A stretch of 64,000 nt of DNA from Bacillota bacterium (GTDB lineage: Bacteria > Bacillota > Clostridia > Acetivibrionales > DTU013), in the NCBI GenBank assembly GCA_023411575.1, contig JAEYOP010000063.1, forward strand, positions 166,519 through 230,518. Direction: 5' to 3'. Position 1 is the stretch's first letter. Every line of letters begins with the position of its first letter. This document shows, piece after piece, positions 33,103-42,207 of this stretch. A program made the translations under genes and the position numbers. The notes under the pieces were generated by a model. That model was not told the origin of the DNA and ran no database searches. It saw only the letters and a program-made list of their open reading frames with translations.

Positions 33103-33165
33103 GTAAAGTTGACTTTACACTATTAATATAATACAGTTTAATTGGTGTGTCAAGTGGACTTTACA
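33103..33165 (-). promoter_or_regulatory. Promoter and operators of the XRE/DUF2178 pair
   Basis: On the minus strand TTGACA (33148-33153) and TATATT (33125-33130) are 17 bp apart. Directly downstream lies the palindrome GTAAAGTtgACTTTAC (33103-33118). A related site TGTAAAGTccacTT lies over and upstream of the -35 box (33152-33165). Two operators bracketing the promoter fit autorepression by the XRE protein. Confidence 0.75.
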
Positions 33166-33218
33166 TTTATTCCAATGAAGTTTGCAAATAATTACCTATA
33201 GAGCAGTGGATATGGAAG

Positions 33219-33893
33219 ATGGTATACTCATTTTTTGAAGGCTTGTGGGAAGAAGTAAGCAGTTATGCCTTGGAACACAGGGAGCAAGATAATGCCATGT
33301 ATTCTTTCTATGAGAAAGACATAAATCACTTCTGCATCAGTCTTAAACCTTATGTGAGGAGTTTAGCTTCATGGCTATATAGCTTTAAACACAAAGGCCT
33401 AAAGGGCTGTGGGTTTGAATATGAAGAATGTCAAAGTGAAATATGGATTGTTGTGTTCAAGATGGTGAATGAAGCATTGGAATATGGGGATAGCAATCCT
33501 GACCTCCCATTTGTTTACAAGTTGAAACACAGAGTACAAAAGAACTTATGCCCCAACATTATCAGGAGTATCAATAAAAATAAAAGGATTATACATCACA
33601 GTAAGGACATAAAGCTGATAAGTCTTGAACAGATGGCAGAGAGTGGTAAGGAGTATCCAAGTAAATCTTATCTGGTTTATGACAAAATAATTGACAGGGT
33701 TGATAATATAGAAAATACTATCCAACAATCCCCACAGTATACTGACAAGGAACTTGCCATTTTGGAAATATGGAAAACACAGCCAAACATCAGTATAAGG
33801 AAACTGGCAGAAAAAACTGGTATCCCCAAATCTACTATAGGCAGGACTGTTGCAGGATTAAAGGAGAAACTGAACCTCAAAATTAGTGCCTGA
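33219..33893 (+). CDS. Sigma-factor-like protein with C-terminal HTH
   Basis: The 224-residue protein is helical. Residues about 25-115 (FCISLKPYVRSLASWLYSFK, EECQSEIWIVVFKMVNEALEYG) resemble sigma region 2. The C-terminus (ELAILEIWKTQPNISIRKLAEKTGIPKSTIGRTVAGLKEKL) is a winged or region-4-like HTH. It could be an alternative sigma factor or a plasmid/phage-type regulator that controls the element. The ribosome site is weak. The similarity is by pattern only, so the assignment is moderate. Confidence 0.5.
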   Translation: MVYSFFEGLWEEVSSYALEHREQDNAMYSFYEKDINHFCISLKPYVRSLASWLYSFKHKGLKGCGFEYEECQSEIWIVVFKMVNEALEYGDSNPDLPFVYKLKHRVQKNLCPNIIRSINKNKRIIHHSKDIKLISLEQMAESGKEYPSKSYLVYDKIIDRVDNIENTIQQSPQYTDKELAILEIWKTQPNISIRKLAEKTGIPKSTIGRTVAGLKEKLNLKISA

Positions 33894-34224
33894 AATTTTT
33901 AACTATACCTTTTCTATCACTATTATTTATTAAATGTGCAGTTCCTGTAGGTTATGGGAATAGTAACAGCTATATAACTGTTGGTAGTTATAATAGTTCC
34001 TTCCCTCTGGTCAGTCACTATTATAATACACCTGTTTGTAAAAATGAGTGGGACACTTTTAAAAAATATTATATAGGGTGTAGGCTTTAAAATGGTCTAT
34101 GCCCTATTTTATTTTGAATACATAATTGCTTTCTTTCAAATAATAATTTGGTGGTAAATAAAAATAATATTTTACTATAAAAATCCAACAAACTATAAAA
34201 TTATGAAAGGAAGGTGATGCCCAC
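33894..34224 (+). other. 331-bp stretch without a recognised gene
   Basis: The sequence is very AT-rich. One frame near 33900-34090 reads as a hydrophobic start followed by a tyrosine- and serine-rich segment, but it has no start codon or ribosome site. The last 20 bp contain the ribosome site (GGAAGGTG) for the right-hand yyaL 5' copy. Nothing else was recognised. Confidence 0.4.
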
Positions 34225-36284
34225 ATGTCAACTAATAAACAAGCCAATAGACTAATCCATGAGAAATCCCCCTATTTGTTACAACATGCCTATAACCCTG
34301 TAAACTGGTTTCCTTGGAGTGATGAAGCTTTTCAGAAAGCCAAGTCAGAAGATAAGCCTATCTTCCTGTCTATTGGCTATAGCTGACCTGTATTCAAAGA
34401 ACCTGCCACTGGTGCCACGTCATGGAGCGTGAGAGCTTCGAGGACGAAGAGGTTGCACAACTGCTGAATACCCGGTTCATTGCGGTCAAGGTCGATCGGG
34501 AAGAGCGGCCGGACATTGACAGCATCTATATGTCCGTCTGCCAGACCCTGACCGGACATGGCGGATGGCCGCTGACCATCCTTATGACGCCGGACGGGAA
34601 GCCCTTCTTTGCAGGCACCTATTTCCCGAAGCAGGACCGCATGGGGCTGCCGGGGCTGATAACCGTGCTCGACAGGGCATACGAAGCCTGGACGGAAAAC
34701 CGCCCGGGTGTTATGGATACGGCCGGAAGCATCCTCGCCGCACTGTCTGCTCCTGCGGAAAATACGGGAGAGGTGGAGTACGGGAAAATCATCCATGCGG
34801 CGTATGAGCAGTACAAAAGAGCCTTCGACAGCATACACGGAGGTTTCGGAGGAGCTCCGAAATTCCCCTCCCCTCACATCCATTTCTTTTTGCTGCGCTA
34901 CTGGAAAATGACCGGCGAGGCTGCCGCCCTGAAGATGGTGGAAAAAACGCTGGAGGCTATGAGGAGAGGCGGAATATTCGATCAGATCGGCTACGGCTTC
35001 TGCCGTTATTCCACCGACCGGAAATGGCTTGTGCCCCATTTTGAAAAAATGCTTTATGACAATGCCCTCCTGGCCATGGCCAACCTCGAAACCTACCAGG
35101 CCACGGCAAACGGCAAGTATGCTGCAACCGCAGAAGAAATCTTCACCTACGTTCTGCGGGACATGATCTCGCCGGAAAGCGGCTTCTATTCGGCGGAAGA
35201 CGCCGACTCGGAGGATGGCGGGGGCCGGAAGGAGGAAGGACTTTTCTATACCTGGACACCGGATGAGATACGCCAGGTATTGGGGGAAACGGGCTCGGAG
35301 CGGTTTATGCTCCTGTTCGACATTACGGCAAAAGGAAACTTCGAAGGCCGCAGCATTCCGAATACCGTCAGCGGCAGCATACCGGGCGGCGATCTTGAAT
35401 TTGTCACAGCCTGCCGCAAAAAGCTTTTTGACCACAGAGAGAAAAGAAACCGTCCGTTCAAGGACGATAAAATACTGACCTCCTGGAACGGCCTGATGAT
35501 TGCCGCTCTCGCCATGGGCGGAAGAATTCTGGGAAACGGAATTTTTACGGCTGCTGCCGAAAAAGCGGCCGGCTTTATACTGAAACGCCTTGTAGATGAA
35601 AAGGGCAGGCTGCTTGCTGTTTACCGCGGGGCCGCCTCCCCTGTAAAGGCATATGCGGACGATTACGCCTTCATAATTTGGGGACTGCTGGAATTGTATG
35701 AGACGACCTACAAACCGGATTATCTTGAAAATGCGCTTCATCTGAACGAGGATATGCTGAAGCTTTTCGGGGATGAGAAGGACGGCGGGCTCCACCTGTA
35801 CGGCATCGACGGCGAACGGCTGATTCTCCGGCCCAAAGAAGCCTATGACGGCGCTACGCCTTCCGCAAATTCGGTTGCGGCCAATAACCTTGTCCGACTG
35901 GCAAGGCTCACGGGCCGTTATGAGTTGGAGGATACGGCCCGGCAGATTTTACGGGCCTTTTCCGGCAGCGTGGAGGGGTACCCGGCCGGCCACAGCCATA
36001 TGCTGAATGCCGCAATCCTGTTGGAAACCGTGGGCAGCGAGGTGGTCGTGGCCGGAGAGCTGGACAAGGGTGCCGGAGAGCTTCTGGAGGTGGTACGGCA
36101 GGGTTTCAGGCCCTTTACAGTATCCTTGCATTTTGCACAGGATCATGGCGATTTGAAAAGAATGGTCCCCTTTACCGCAGCTTATTCGACAATTGACGGC
36201 AAGGCCGCAGCCTATGTCTGCAAAAATTTTACCTGCAGCAATCCGGTGATCGATGCAGCTTCTCTTAAGGAGTTCCTTCAGTAA
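34225..36284 (+). pseudogene. YyaL/SSP411 thioredoxin-domain protein, split by a 17-nt insertion with a stop codon
   Basis: Codons 34225-34383 encode 53 residues ending PIFLSIGYS, then TGA. After 17 nt (34384-34400) the frame resumes exactly at ACCTGCCACTGG as TCHWCHVMERESFEDEEVA and runs to 36284. Joining the two parts gives 680 residues, the normal length: an N-terminal thioredoxin-like domain with CHWC and a C-terminal (alpha/alpha)6-barrel-like region. The 5' part is AT-rich element sequence and the 3' part is host-like GC-rich sequence. Unless the insertion is bypassed, only a protein starting at an internal ATG such as 34422, lacking the CxxC, could be made. The cellular role of YyaL is not settled. 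Confidence 0.82.
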
Positions 36285-36350
36285 AATAGCGCGCTGTGGC
36301 TCAAAATACACCCGCTTTTCCTGAAATCGGACCGAATTAAAAAAACCTTG

Positions 36351-36379
36351 TTTACACTGCCGCACAGCCGCTGTATAAT
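36351..36379 (+). promoter_or_regulatory. Promoter of the KimA-like gene
   Basis: TTTACA (36351-36356) and a perfect TATAAT (36374-36379) are 17 bp apart, about 70 bp before the ATG at 36449. The leader contains no ydaO-type riboswitch, although related potassium importers often have one. Confidence 0.8.
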
Positions 36380-36448
36380 ATAGGAATGCAACAATAATAG
36401 GAAAATAATTCAAGTTCAATACGATGCTTATTAAGAGGTCAAACGGAT

Positions 36449-38320
36449 ATGAACCTAAAGAGATATTTGATTGGCAAGCCGCTTAAAAATGAACAGCTGA
36501 GCGGCGAAAAATTCGGGGTATTATGGGGGCTCCCCATTCTGTCCAGCGATGCTATTTCCTCCGTCGCCTATGCGGGCACGGAAATCATGCTCGTTTTGCT
36601 GCCCGTCGTCGGCATGCTTGCTTTCCGGCAGTTGACATACATCTCTGCCGCCATTATCCTCCTCCTTGCCATCCTGATGCTTTCGTACCGGCAGACGATC
36701 GACGCATACCCCAACGGCGGCGGCGCTTTCGTCGTGGCCAAGGAAAATATCGGCCTGATCGCCGGTATTACCGCCGGGTCCGCTTTGAGCATAGGATACA
36801 TTATGACGGTAGCCGTAAGTATCGCCTCCGGCGTCGATCAGATCGTTTCGGCTTTTGATCCCTTAAAGCCCTACAAGGTCCATTTGACGGTGCTGGTAAT
36901 TCTGCTGGTGGCCCTGGGCAATCTCCGCGGTCTCAAGGAATCCGCCAGGCTCTTCAGCCTTCCGACCTATTTCTTCATTTTTTCGATTCTTCTCATGCTG
37001 ATTGTAGGCCTTGTTAAAATCATAGAAGGGTACGAGCCCGCCCCCCTGCAGGTAACCGGGACAATGAAAACGGCGAGCGTTTTCTTGATTCTGACGGCGT
37101 TCACCAACGGCTGCGCCGCCCTGACCGGCGTTGAAGCGGTGAGCAACGCGGTGCCCAGTTTCAAATCCCCTTCGGCCAAAAATGCGAAAATGGTATTGCT
37201 GCTGCTTTCCCTGCTTGTCCTGGTCGTTTTCGGCGGGACCTCGATCATTGCGAACTTCTTCCCCACCGATCCTAAAAATGGCGCTATGCTTGTCCAGATC
37301 GCCGGATTGATTTTCGGGCGCAACATTTTCTTCTACCTTGTGACCATCTTATCCTTTACCATATTGGTGCTGGCTGCGAATACCGCCTTTGTCGGATTCC
37401 CCAACCTGATCTCCGTCATGGCGAGGGAAGGCTACGTGCCAAAGCAGCTCAGCATGCGGGGCGACAGGCTCAGCTATTCCAACGGGATCCTGCTGCTGAC
37501 CGCCATCGCAATTCTTCTGGTTGTTGTATTCAGTGCAAACGTTACTTCCCTGATCGGCCTGTACGCCATCGGCGTGTTCATCTCCTTCACCCTGTCCCAG
37601 TCCGGCATGCTTTTGAAATGGTACCGGGAGAAGGGGAAAAACTGGCAGGTTAAAGCCTTTATCAACGGCTTCGGCGCGCTGGTCACCTTCCTGATCGTCA
37701 TTGTCATCGCCATTACCAAGTTCAGGCAGGGCACCTGGATCGCAGTCATCGTTATCCCGATCATGATCTTCATGATGCTGAACGTGAAAAAGCATTATAC
37801 GGCTATCAGCAAGCAGCTGAAACTCTCGCCGGAAGAACTGGCCACCATCGACGTAACGCGTGACGTGTACAGGAACCGCGTTATTGTCCCGATCGAAAGC
37901 ATAAATAGGGCAAGCATAAGAGCGCTGCGCTATGCCAGGACGATTTCCGAAAACGTGGTGGCATTCAATATTTCCATCGACGAAGCGCAAGGCCGCAAGG
38001 TACGCGAAAGATACGACATGGTCAATACGGATATCCCGCTGATTATAAAATATTCGCCATACAGGAAGGTTGTCGAGCCGCTGCTGAAATATATAAGCTC
38101 CACGGATTACGATTACCAGAAGGGGGATATGATTACCGTGATTCTTCCCCAGTTCATCGTAAAATCCTGGTGGAACCGAATTCTTCACAACCGCACCAGG
38201 GTAGCGGTAGAACGGGAACTTCTCAAGCACCACAAGCATATAGTCGTTTCCATCATGCCCTACCAGCTGAAAGAGGACGATGTAGCTCTGAGGTCGCCCA
38301 AGTATAAGCATATTATTTAG
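36449..38320 (+). CDS. KimA-like APC-superfamily potassium importer
   Basis: The 623-residue protein has 12 membrane segments in about 1-455, starting GEKFGVLWGLPILSSDAISSVAYAGTEIMLVL, and a cytosolic C-terminal domain of about 165 residues. Length and layout match KimA (YdaO) of Bacillus subtilis, a proton-coupled K+ importer. The motif YPNGGGAFVVAKENIG and the segment TNGCAALTGVEAVSNAVP are characteristic. It has its own promoter and stands alone. The related amino-acid permeases lack this C-terminal domain. Gene naming is withheld because the substrate is inferred. Confidence 0.85.
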   Translation: MNLKRYLIGKPLKNEQLSGEKFGVLWGLPILSSDAISSVAYAGTEIMLVLLPVVGMLAFRQLTYISAAIILLLAILMLSYRQTIDAYPNGGGAFVVAKENIGLIAGITAGSALSIGYIMTVAVSIASGVDQIVSAFDPLKPYKVHLTVLVILLVALGNLRGLKESARLFSLPTYFFIFSILLMLIVGLVKIIEGYEPAPLQVTGTMKTASVFLILTAFTNGCAALTGVEAVSNAVPSFKSPSAKNAKMVLLLLSLLVLVVFGGTSIIANFFPTDPKNGAMLVQIAGLIFGRNIFFYLVTILSFTILVLAANTAFVGFPNLISVMAREGYVPKQLSMRGDRLSYSNGILLLTAIAILLVVVFSANVTSLIGLYAIGVFISFTLSQSGMLLKWYREKGKNWQVKAFINGFGALVTFLIVIVIAITKFRQGTWIAVIVIPIMIFMMLNVKKHYTAISKQLKLSPEELATIDVTRDVYRNRVIVPIESINRASIRALRYARTISENVVAFNISIDEAQGRKVRERYDMVNTDIPLIIKYSPYRKVVEPLLKYISSTDYDYQKGDMITVILPQFIVKSWWNRILHNRTRVAVERELLKHHKHIVVSIMPYQLKEDDVALRSPKYKHII

Positions 38321-38328
38321 TTGAACGT

Positions 38329-38375
38329 GTTGTGCTGATTGACATTATGAACAGGCCGTATGTTTAAAGCACAAC
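38329..38375. repeat. Short, internally deleted relative of the 50530 MITE-like repeat
   Basis: GTTGTGC and GCACAAC are the ends. The interior TGATTGACATTATGAACAGG resembles the left half of the repeat at 50530-50604, up to the TTTAA before GCAC. It lies between the convergent KimA-like and YitT genes and could serve as a weak terminator. Confidence 0.5.
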
Positions 38376-38376
38376 A

Positions 38377-39219
38377 TCATATGCTCCGGAACCCCTTCCC
38401 GATGATCTCGGAGGTATTCGTTATGGTGATAAAAGCCGTTTTATCGATTTCCCGGATAAACTGCCTTAGCGAAACCGCCTGCCTCCTGTTGACAACGGTC
38501 GTAATAACATGCTTCTCTTCGTTGTTGAACGCACCGTAGGCTGTGTGGATCGTAGCTCCCCGGTGAAGGTTTTCTATGATATAATGCCGGATTTTTTCAG
38601 GCTCACTGCTGATGATCACAATCTGTTTGCGCATATTGAAGCCTTCAATAACCGTATCGATCAGGAATCCCTTGATGATCAGTCCGAGCATCGAATACAT
38701 TCCAATACGGACGCCATACACGATCCCGGCGGATACTGTGATCAAAAAATCCGATATCAGCAGCGCTTTCCCGATATCTATGCTGGTCAGCTTGTTCAGC
38801 ACCTTGGCGACAATGTCGGTCCCGCCGGTCGAGGCATTCTGGTTGAAGACGATGGCGGAGCCGACCGCGGGCAGGATGATGGCAAAGAACAGCTCCAGAA
38901 GCGTATCGTTGGTGAAGGGCCCTGTCATGGGAAACACACGGTCCAGCAGCCAGACCATCCCCGACAGCGCAAAGCTCGAATAAACCGTCCACGAGCCGAA
39001 AGCCCGCCCGATAAATAGAAAGCCGGTAATCAGCAAAATGGCATTGATGACAAGCATGATGGGACCCACGGAGATCGTCGGGAAAAAGTGGCGCAAAACA
39101 ATGGCAAGGCCGCTGACCCCTCCCGTGGCAAAGCTGTTCGGCACCTTAAAAAAGTGGATTCCGGCAGCCGTGAGCAAAAGTCCCAGATTGATCAGCAGAA
39201 AGCTTCCTGTTTTTTTCAT
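38377..39219 (-). CDS. YitT family membrane protein (DUF161/DUF2179)
   Basis: The 280-residue protein has five to six membrane segments (DUF161 repeats, VPNSFATGGVSGLAIVL and ASTGGTDIVAKVL). A cytosolic DUF2179 domain follows (about 200-280, RKQIVIISSEPEKIRHYIIENLHRGATI to ITTVVNRRQAVSLRQFIREID). This is a common Firmicute family of unknown function. It is monocistronic and convergent with the KimA-like gene. Confidence 0.9.
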   Translation of the reverse strand: MKKTGSFLLINLGLLLTAAGIHFFKVPNSFATGGVSGLAIVLRHFFPTISVGPIMLVINAILLITGFLFIGRAFGSWTVYSSFALSGMVWLLDRVFPMTGPFTNDTLLELFFAIILPAVGSAIVFNQNASTGGTDIVAKVLNKLTSIDIGKALLISDFLITVSAGIVYGVRIGMYSMLGLIIKGFLIDTVIEGFNMRKQIVIISSEPEKIRHYIIENLHRGATIHTAYGAFNNEEKHVITTVVNRRQAVSLRQFIREIDKTAFITITNTSEIIGKGFRSI

Positions 39220-39428
39220 TCCGTTGGCCTCCTTTGTGGTGAACAGATAAAATGATAACGGCCCTTGCTGTGAACTCGCTATTAAAAATTATACCCCAAA
39301 TCGGGGGTCCGCATCATCTATTTCTTGTTCCACGGGACCGAATTTTCTGAAGAAATTACGGAATTTTCAAACATTGGGAAGGAAATTACGTATGAATAGG
39401 TAGAGAAAAAAGGAAAGAGAGTGCGCAT

Positions 39429-40460
39429 ATGTATAAAAGAATGAGTGTTCAAGCAGTTGCATTAGTATTGGTATTCGTATTTGTAGCCGCGGCGGCGATA
39501 GCAAGTATCCTCTATTTCGTCCGGTACGGCTTTGATTTCAGCCAGGGCCCGTCGGTTTCGGAAAATATCGGCAGCCTCACGGAGTCTGTATTCTCCGGCG
39601 AGATTAAGGGCGGCATCCAGGTTGACCAGGAAAAAACGGAAGCCCTTCAGGGCTTGAATGCCGTATCGGTTCAAACCGTCAGCGAAGAAATCCGGATCAT
39701 CCCTGTCGAAGGCAATGAAGTGAAGGCGCATTTTTACGGAACCTACAAGTCCAGCGATCCCGACTTCAAACCCCAGTTGGTGGTTGACCGGACCGGCGGT
39801 TCCCTGAAAATAAAGGTGGAGTATACGAAGAAATTCGCTATTCACTACAACAGCAATTTAAAACTGGACGTATCGGTTCCGGCGCAATACGCGGAAGAGC
39901 TCGAAACGCTGTCCACTTCGGGCGAAATCACAGCAAACGGCTTCACTCTTGACCGTTTTACGAGCAAAACCATTTCCGGCGATGTGGACGCAAAGCAGGT
40001 CAACGCCAGGGAGGCCGCCATCAGCACTACCTCCGGCGAGGCCGGAATCACCGGCGCCTATGACAGCTTTTCCTTCAGCACCGTATCCGGCGATCTGGCG
40101 GCTTCGGAGTTTACCGCAAAGGAGTCCAGCCTCAAAAGCACATCCGGGGAACTCCGGCTCTCCGGCAACCCCGGGGACGTAACGGCAAAAACGGTCAGCG
40201 GCGGTATTGAGCTTGAATACGCGGCGTTTGCCAACCGGATCGATATCGCGACAACCTCCGGCGAGGTAGCGGTAAAGCTGCCTGAAAGCGCCGGATTCGA
40301 GCTGGATTACAGCAGCAGTTCGGGAGAGGCGTCCTGCGATTTCCCCATAAACGCAGAGGCAGGCGGCAACCATGATAAACGGCTTAAAGGAACCGTCGGA
40401 AACGGCGAAGGAGATATAAAGGTAAGCACTATATCAGGCGATCTGCAGATTAATAAGTAA
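39429..40460 (+). CDS. DUF4097 beta-repeat protein with N-terminal membrane anchor
   Basis: The 343-residue protein has one membrane helix (about 8-30) and then an outer region rich in beta strands. The recurrent motif T(T/S)SGE and its variants VSG(D/G) appear at intervals of about 20 residues, as in DUF4097 proteins. It is the membrane-anchored counterpart of the lipoprotein at 10931. No catalytic residues are seen. GGAAAGAG precedes the ATG. A terminator follows at 40497. Confidence 0.8.
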   Translation: MYKRMSVQAVALVLVFVFVAAAAIASILYFVRYGFDFSQGPSVSENIGSLTESVFSGEIKGGIQVDQEKTEALQGLNAVSVQTVSEEIRIIPVEGNEVKAHFYGTYKSSDPDFKPQLVVDRTGGSLKIKVEYTKKFAIHYNSNLKLDVSVPAQYAEELETLSTSGEITANGFTLDRFTSKTISGDVDAKQVNAREAAISTTSGEAGITGAYDSFSFSTVSGDLAASEFTAKESSLKSTSGELRLSGNPGDVTAKTVSGGIELEYAAFANRIDIATTSGEVAVKLPESAGFELDYSSSSGEASCDFPINAEAGGNHDKRLKGTVGNGEGDIKVSTISGDLQINK

Positions 40461-40496
40461 AACACCGGCGGAAACAGGTGCGGCCGATGCATGTCA

Positions 40497-40529
40497 AAAG
40501 GGACGCTTCCCTCCGTGAGGCGTCCTTTT
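40497..40529 (+). terminator. Rho-independent terminator after the DUF4097 gene
   Basis: GGACGC and GCGTCC form the core of a stem flanked by AAAA and TTTT, about 40 bp after the stop codon. It separates this gene from the GH18 gene. Confidence 0.75.
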
Positions 40530-40605
40530 GCTTGCCTTCCGCTTCACGAACCTTTTCCCGGACAAAAGAATATAATGGGGTATCAATTCATGGCAAGGTG
40601 AGTTT

Positions 40606-42126
40606 ATGTGGTATACCGTTCAACCCGGCGATTCCGTTTACCTGATCGCGCAGAAATTCGGCGTTCCCGTCCAGCAGCTGCTTACGACAAACCAGCTGAC
40701 AGGCAGCGAAATTGTTCCGGGGCAAAGGCTCTTTATCCCGATCGAAGTATCCAAAGTCATTATATACACGGTACAGTCCGGGGATTCTCTGTATAAGATC
40801 GCCCGAACCTACGGTACGACAGTCGAAAGCATTATGATCCAGAACGGACTGCAGAGCACAAACCTGAATGTCGGCCAACGGCTTGTCATCCCCCGTTACA
40901 CGGAAGCAACCGTAACCGCGGGCAGAGCCAACATCCGCAGCGGTCCCGGCACCGGCAACAGGATCATAACCTCTGTGGTCTCCACCACCCGGCTGCCGGT
41001 CATCGACACGCAGCGGGACTGGATTAAGGTTTCCCTGCATAATGGGAACGATGGCTGGATCTCAAGAAATCTGGTCAGCCTGAGAACCTACGACGGCTCC
41101 AAGCCGATCCTTGAAGTCGTCGGTTTCTACACACTGCAAGAGGGTCCCGCGCTGCCAGGCTCCTACCGTTCCTTCGTCGACAACACCACCCGTATCTCGG
41201 AATTGCCGCTCTTTCTGTACCGCTTCAACCGGGACAATCCGACGACCATTGAAAAATTCGGTGAATTTACGGATAATGAAGTCGAGCTGCTGGTTTCCAT
41301 CGCTCACCGCAACAACGTCATGATTCTGCCGGTGGTGCACAATCTGCTTTACAGCGGCGGAGGCCAGGAAGCAAGCAGAGCCGTCGTTTCCCAGGTGGTA
41401 GCGACCCCGGAAAGCAGGAGGACCACGATCGCAAATATTATCGCGCTGATCGACCGGTTTGGCTTCGACGGAGTCAACATGGACATCGAGGATGTTTATC
41501 AGCAGGACAGCGCCAAACTGTCGCTTTTCTATACCGAACTGGGGCGGGCCATGAGAGACCGCGGCTATTTCCTTTCCGCATCGGTTCCCTCCAGGATCCG
41601 GGACTATCCCCCGTTCAATCCGTTTTCCGACCCGTTTGATTACGGCAGCATCGGCGCCGCCGTGGACCAGTTTATCGTCATGCTGTACAATGAGCACGGC
41701 TGGCCGGGCAGCGGTCCCGGCTCCGTCGTATCGAGCGGATGGATGACCAAGGTGCTCGGGTATACATTGACCAAGGTGCCGGCCAACAAGGTGGTTGCCG
41801 CGATATCCGTATTTGGCTTCGATTTCAACCTGACTACGGGGAGGAACACCTATGTGACCTATGCAATGGCCGTCGATCTGGCGAGAAGGTATAACAAAAC
41901 CGTTATTTTCGATCAGGATACCCTTACGCCGATGTTTGCTTATGAGGATGAGCAAGGCAACAAGCATGAAGTATGGTTCGAAAACAGCGACAGCATCATC
42001 GCAAAGATGAGGCTTGCCTGGCGGGAGGGGATATCCGGCGTAGCCCTGTGGCGGCTTGGCATGGAAGATCCGGGGGTATGGCGGAGGATTTCGGAGGAGA
42101 TTGTTGTCAAAAGAATTATTTTTTGA
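40606..42126 (+). CDS. LysM-LysM-SH3-GH18 glycoside hydrolase (spore cortex-lytic SleL/YaaH type)
   Basis: The 506-residue protein has two LysM domains (about 2-46 and 52-96), an SH3b-like module (about 100-160, ANIRSGPGTGNRIITSV), and a GH18 domain (about 170-500). The catalytic motif FDGVNMDIEDV places the acid glutamate in DxxxDxE. There is no signal peptide, as in SleL/YaaH enzymes that reach the spore cortex from the mother cell. The SH3 module between LysM and GH18 is an addition to that plan. It probably hydrolyses muramic-lactam-containing cortex as an N-acetylglucosaminidase during germination. Confidence 0.88.
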   Translation: MWYTVQPGDSVYLIAQKFGVPVQQLLTTNQLTGSEIVPGQRLFIPIEVSKVIIYTVQSGDSLYKIARTYGTTVESIMIQNGLQSTNLNVGQRLVIPRYTEATVTAGRANIRSGPGTGNRIITSVVSTTRLPVIDTQRDWIKVSLHNGNDGWISRNLVSLRTYDGSKPILEVVGFYTLQEGPALPGSYRSFVDNTTRISELPLFLYRFNRDNPTTIEKFGEFTDNEVELLVSIAHRNNVMILPVVHNLLYSGGGQEASRAVVSQVVATPESRRTTIANIIALIDRFGFDGVNMDIEDVYQQDSAKLSLFYTELGRAMRDRGYFLSASVPSRIRDYPPFNPFSDPFDYGSIGAAVDQFIVMLYNEHGWPGSGPGSVVSSGWMTKVLGYTLTKVPANKVVAAISVFGFDFNLTTGRNTYVTYAMAVDLARRYNKTVIFDQDTLTPMFAYEDEQGNKHEVWFENSDSIIAKMRLAWREGISGVALWRLGMEDPGVWRRISEEIVVKRIIF

Positions 42127-42207
42127 GGGAAGTCCGGGTTTCAGGAAATATTTTTACTTCGAAAAGCTTAAAACTGGCACAACAAACTGATATTTCCAAT
42201 ATATTGC

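Larger units (their letters stand above)
30424..34412. mobile_element. 4-kb AT-rich element inserted in yyaL, with inverted yyaL 5' copies at both ends
   Basis: CCAGTGGCAGGT at 30424 and ACCTGCCACTGG at 34401 are perfect 12-bp inverted repeats. Just inside each are 19 or 17 nt of variable sequence, then TCTATTGGCTATAGCTGAC in inverted orientation, then about 170-190 bp of diverged yyaL 5' coding sequence including a start codon and ribosome site. The interior is clearly more AT-rich than the flanks: GC-rich host yyaL resumes immediately after 34412. It encodes a PD-(D/E)XK-like protein, a small ORF, a DUF2178/XRE pair and a sigma-like HTH protein. No transposase or integrase is recognised. 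The boundaries are inferred from the repeats and the composition change. Confidence 0.6.

Noticed and set aside
34384..34386. TGA after GYS in yyaL as a selenocysteine codon
   Set aside because: Reading through TGA does not lead to TCHWCH because the 17-nt insert changes the frame, and no SECIS-like hairpin was seen.
34384..34400. Group I or group II intron at the yyaL junction
   Set aside because: The intervening sequence is only 17-19 nt and shows no intron core, and the 4-kb element has no intron-encoded protein or GUGYG start.
34377..35795. 472-codon minus-strand frame opposite yyaL
   Set aside because: Antisense shadow of the conserved YyaL coding sequence; no start signal.
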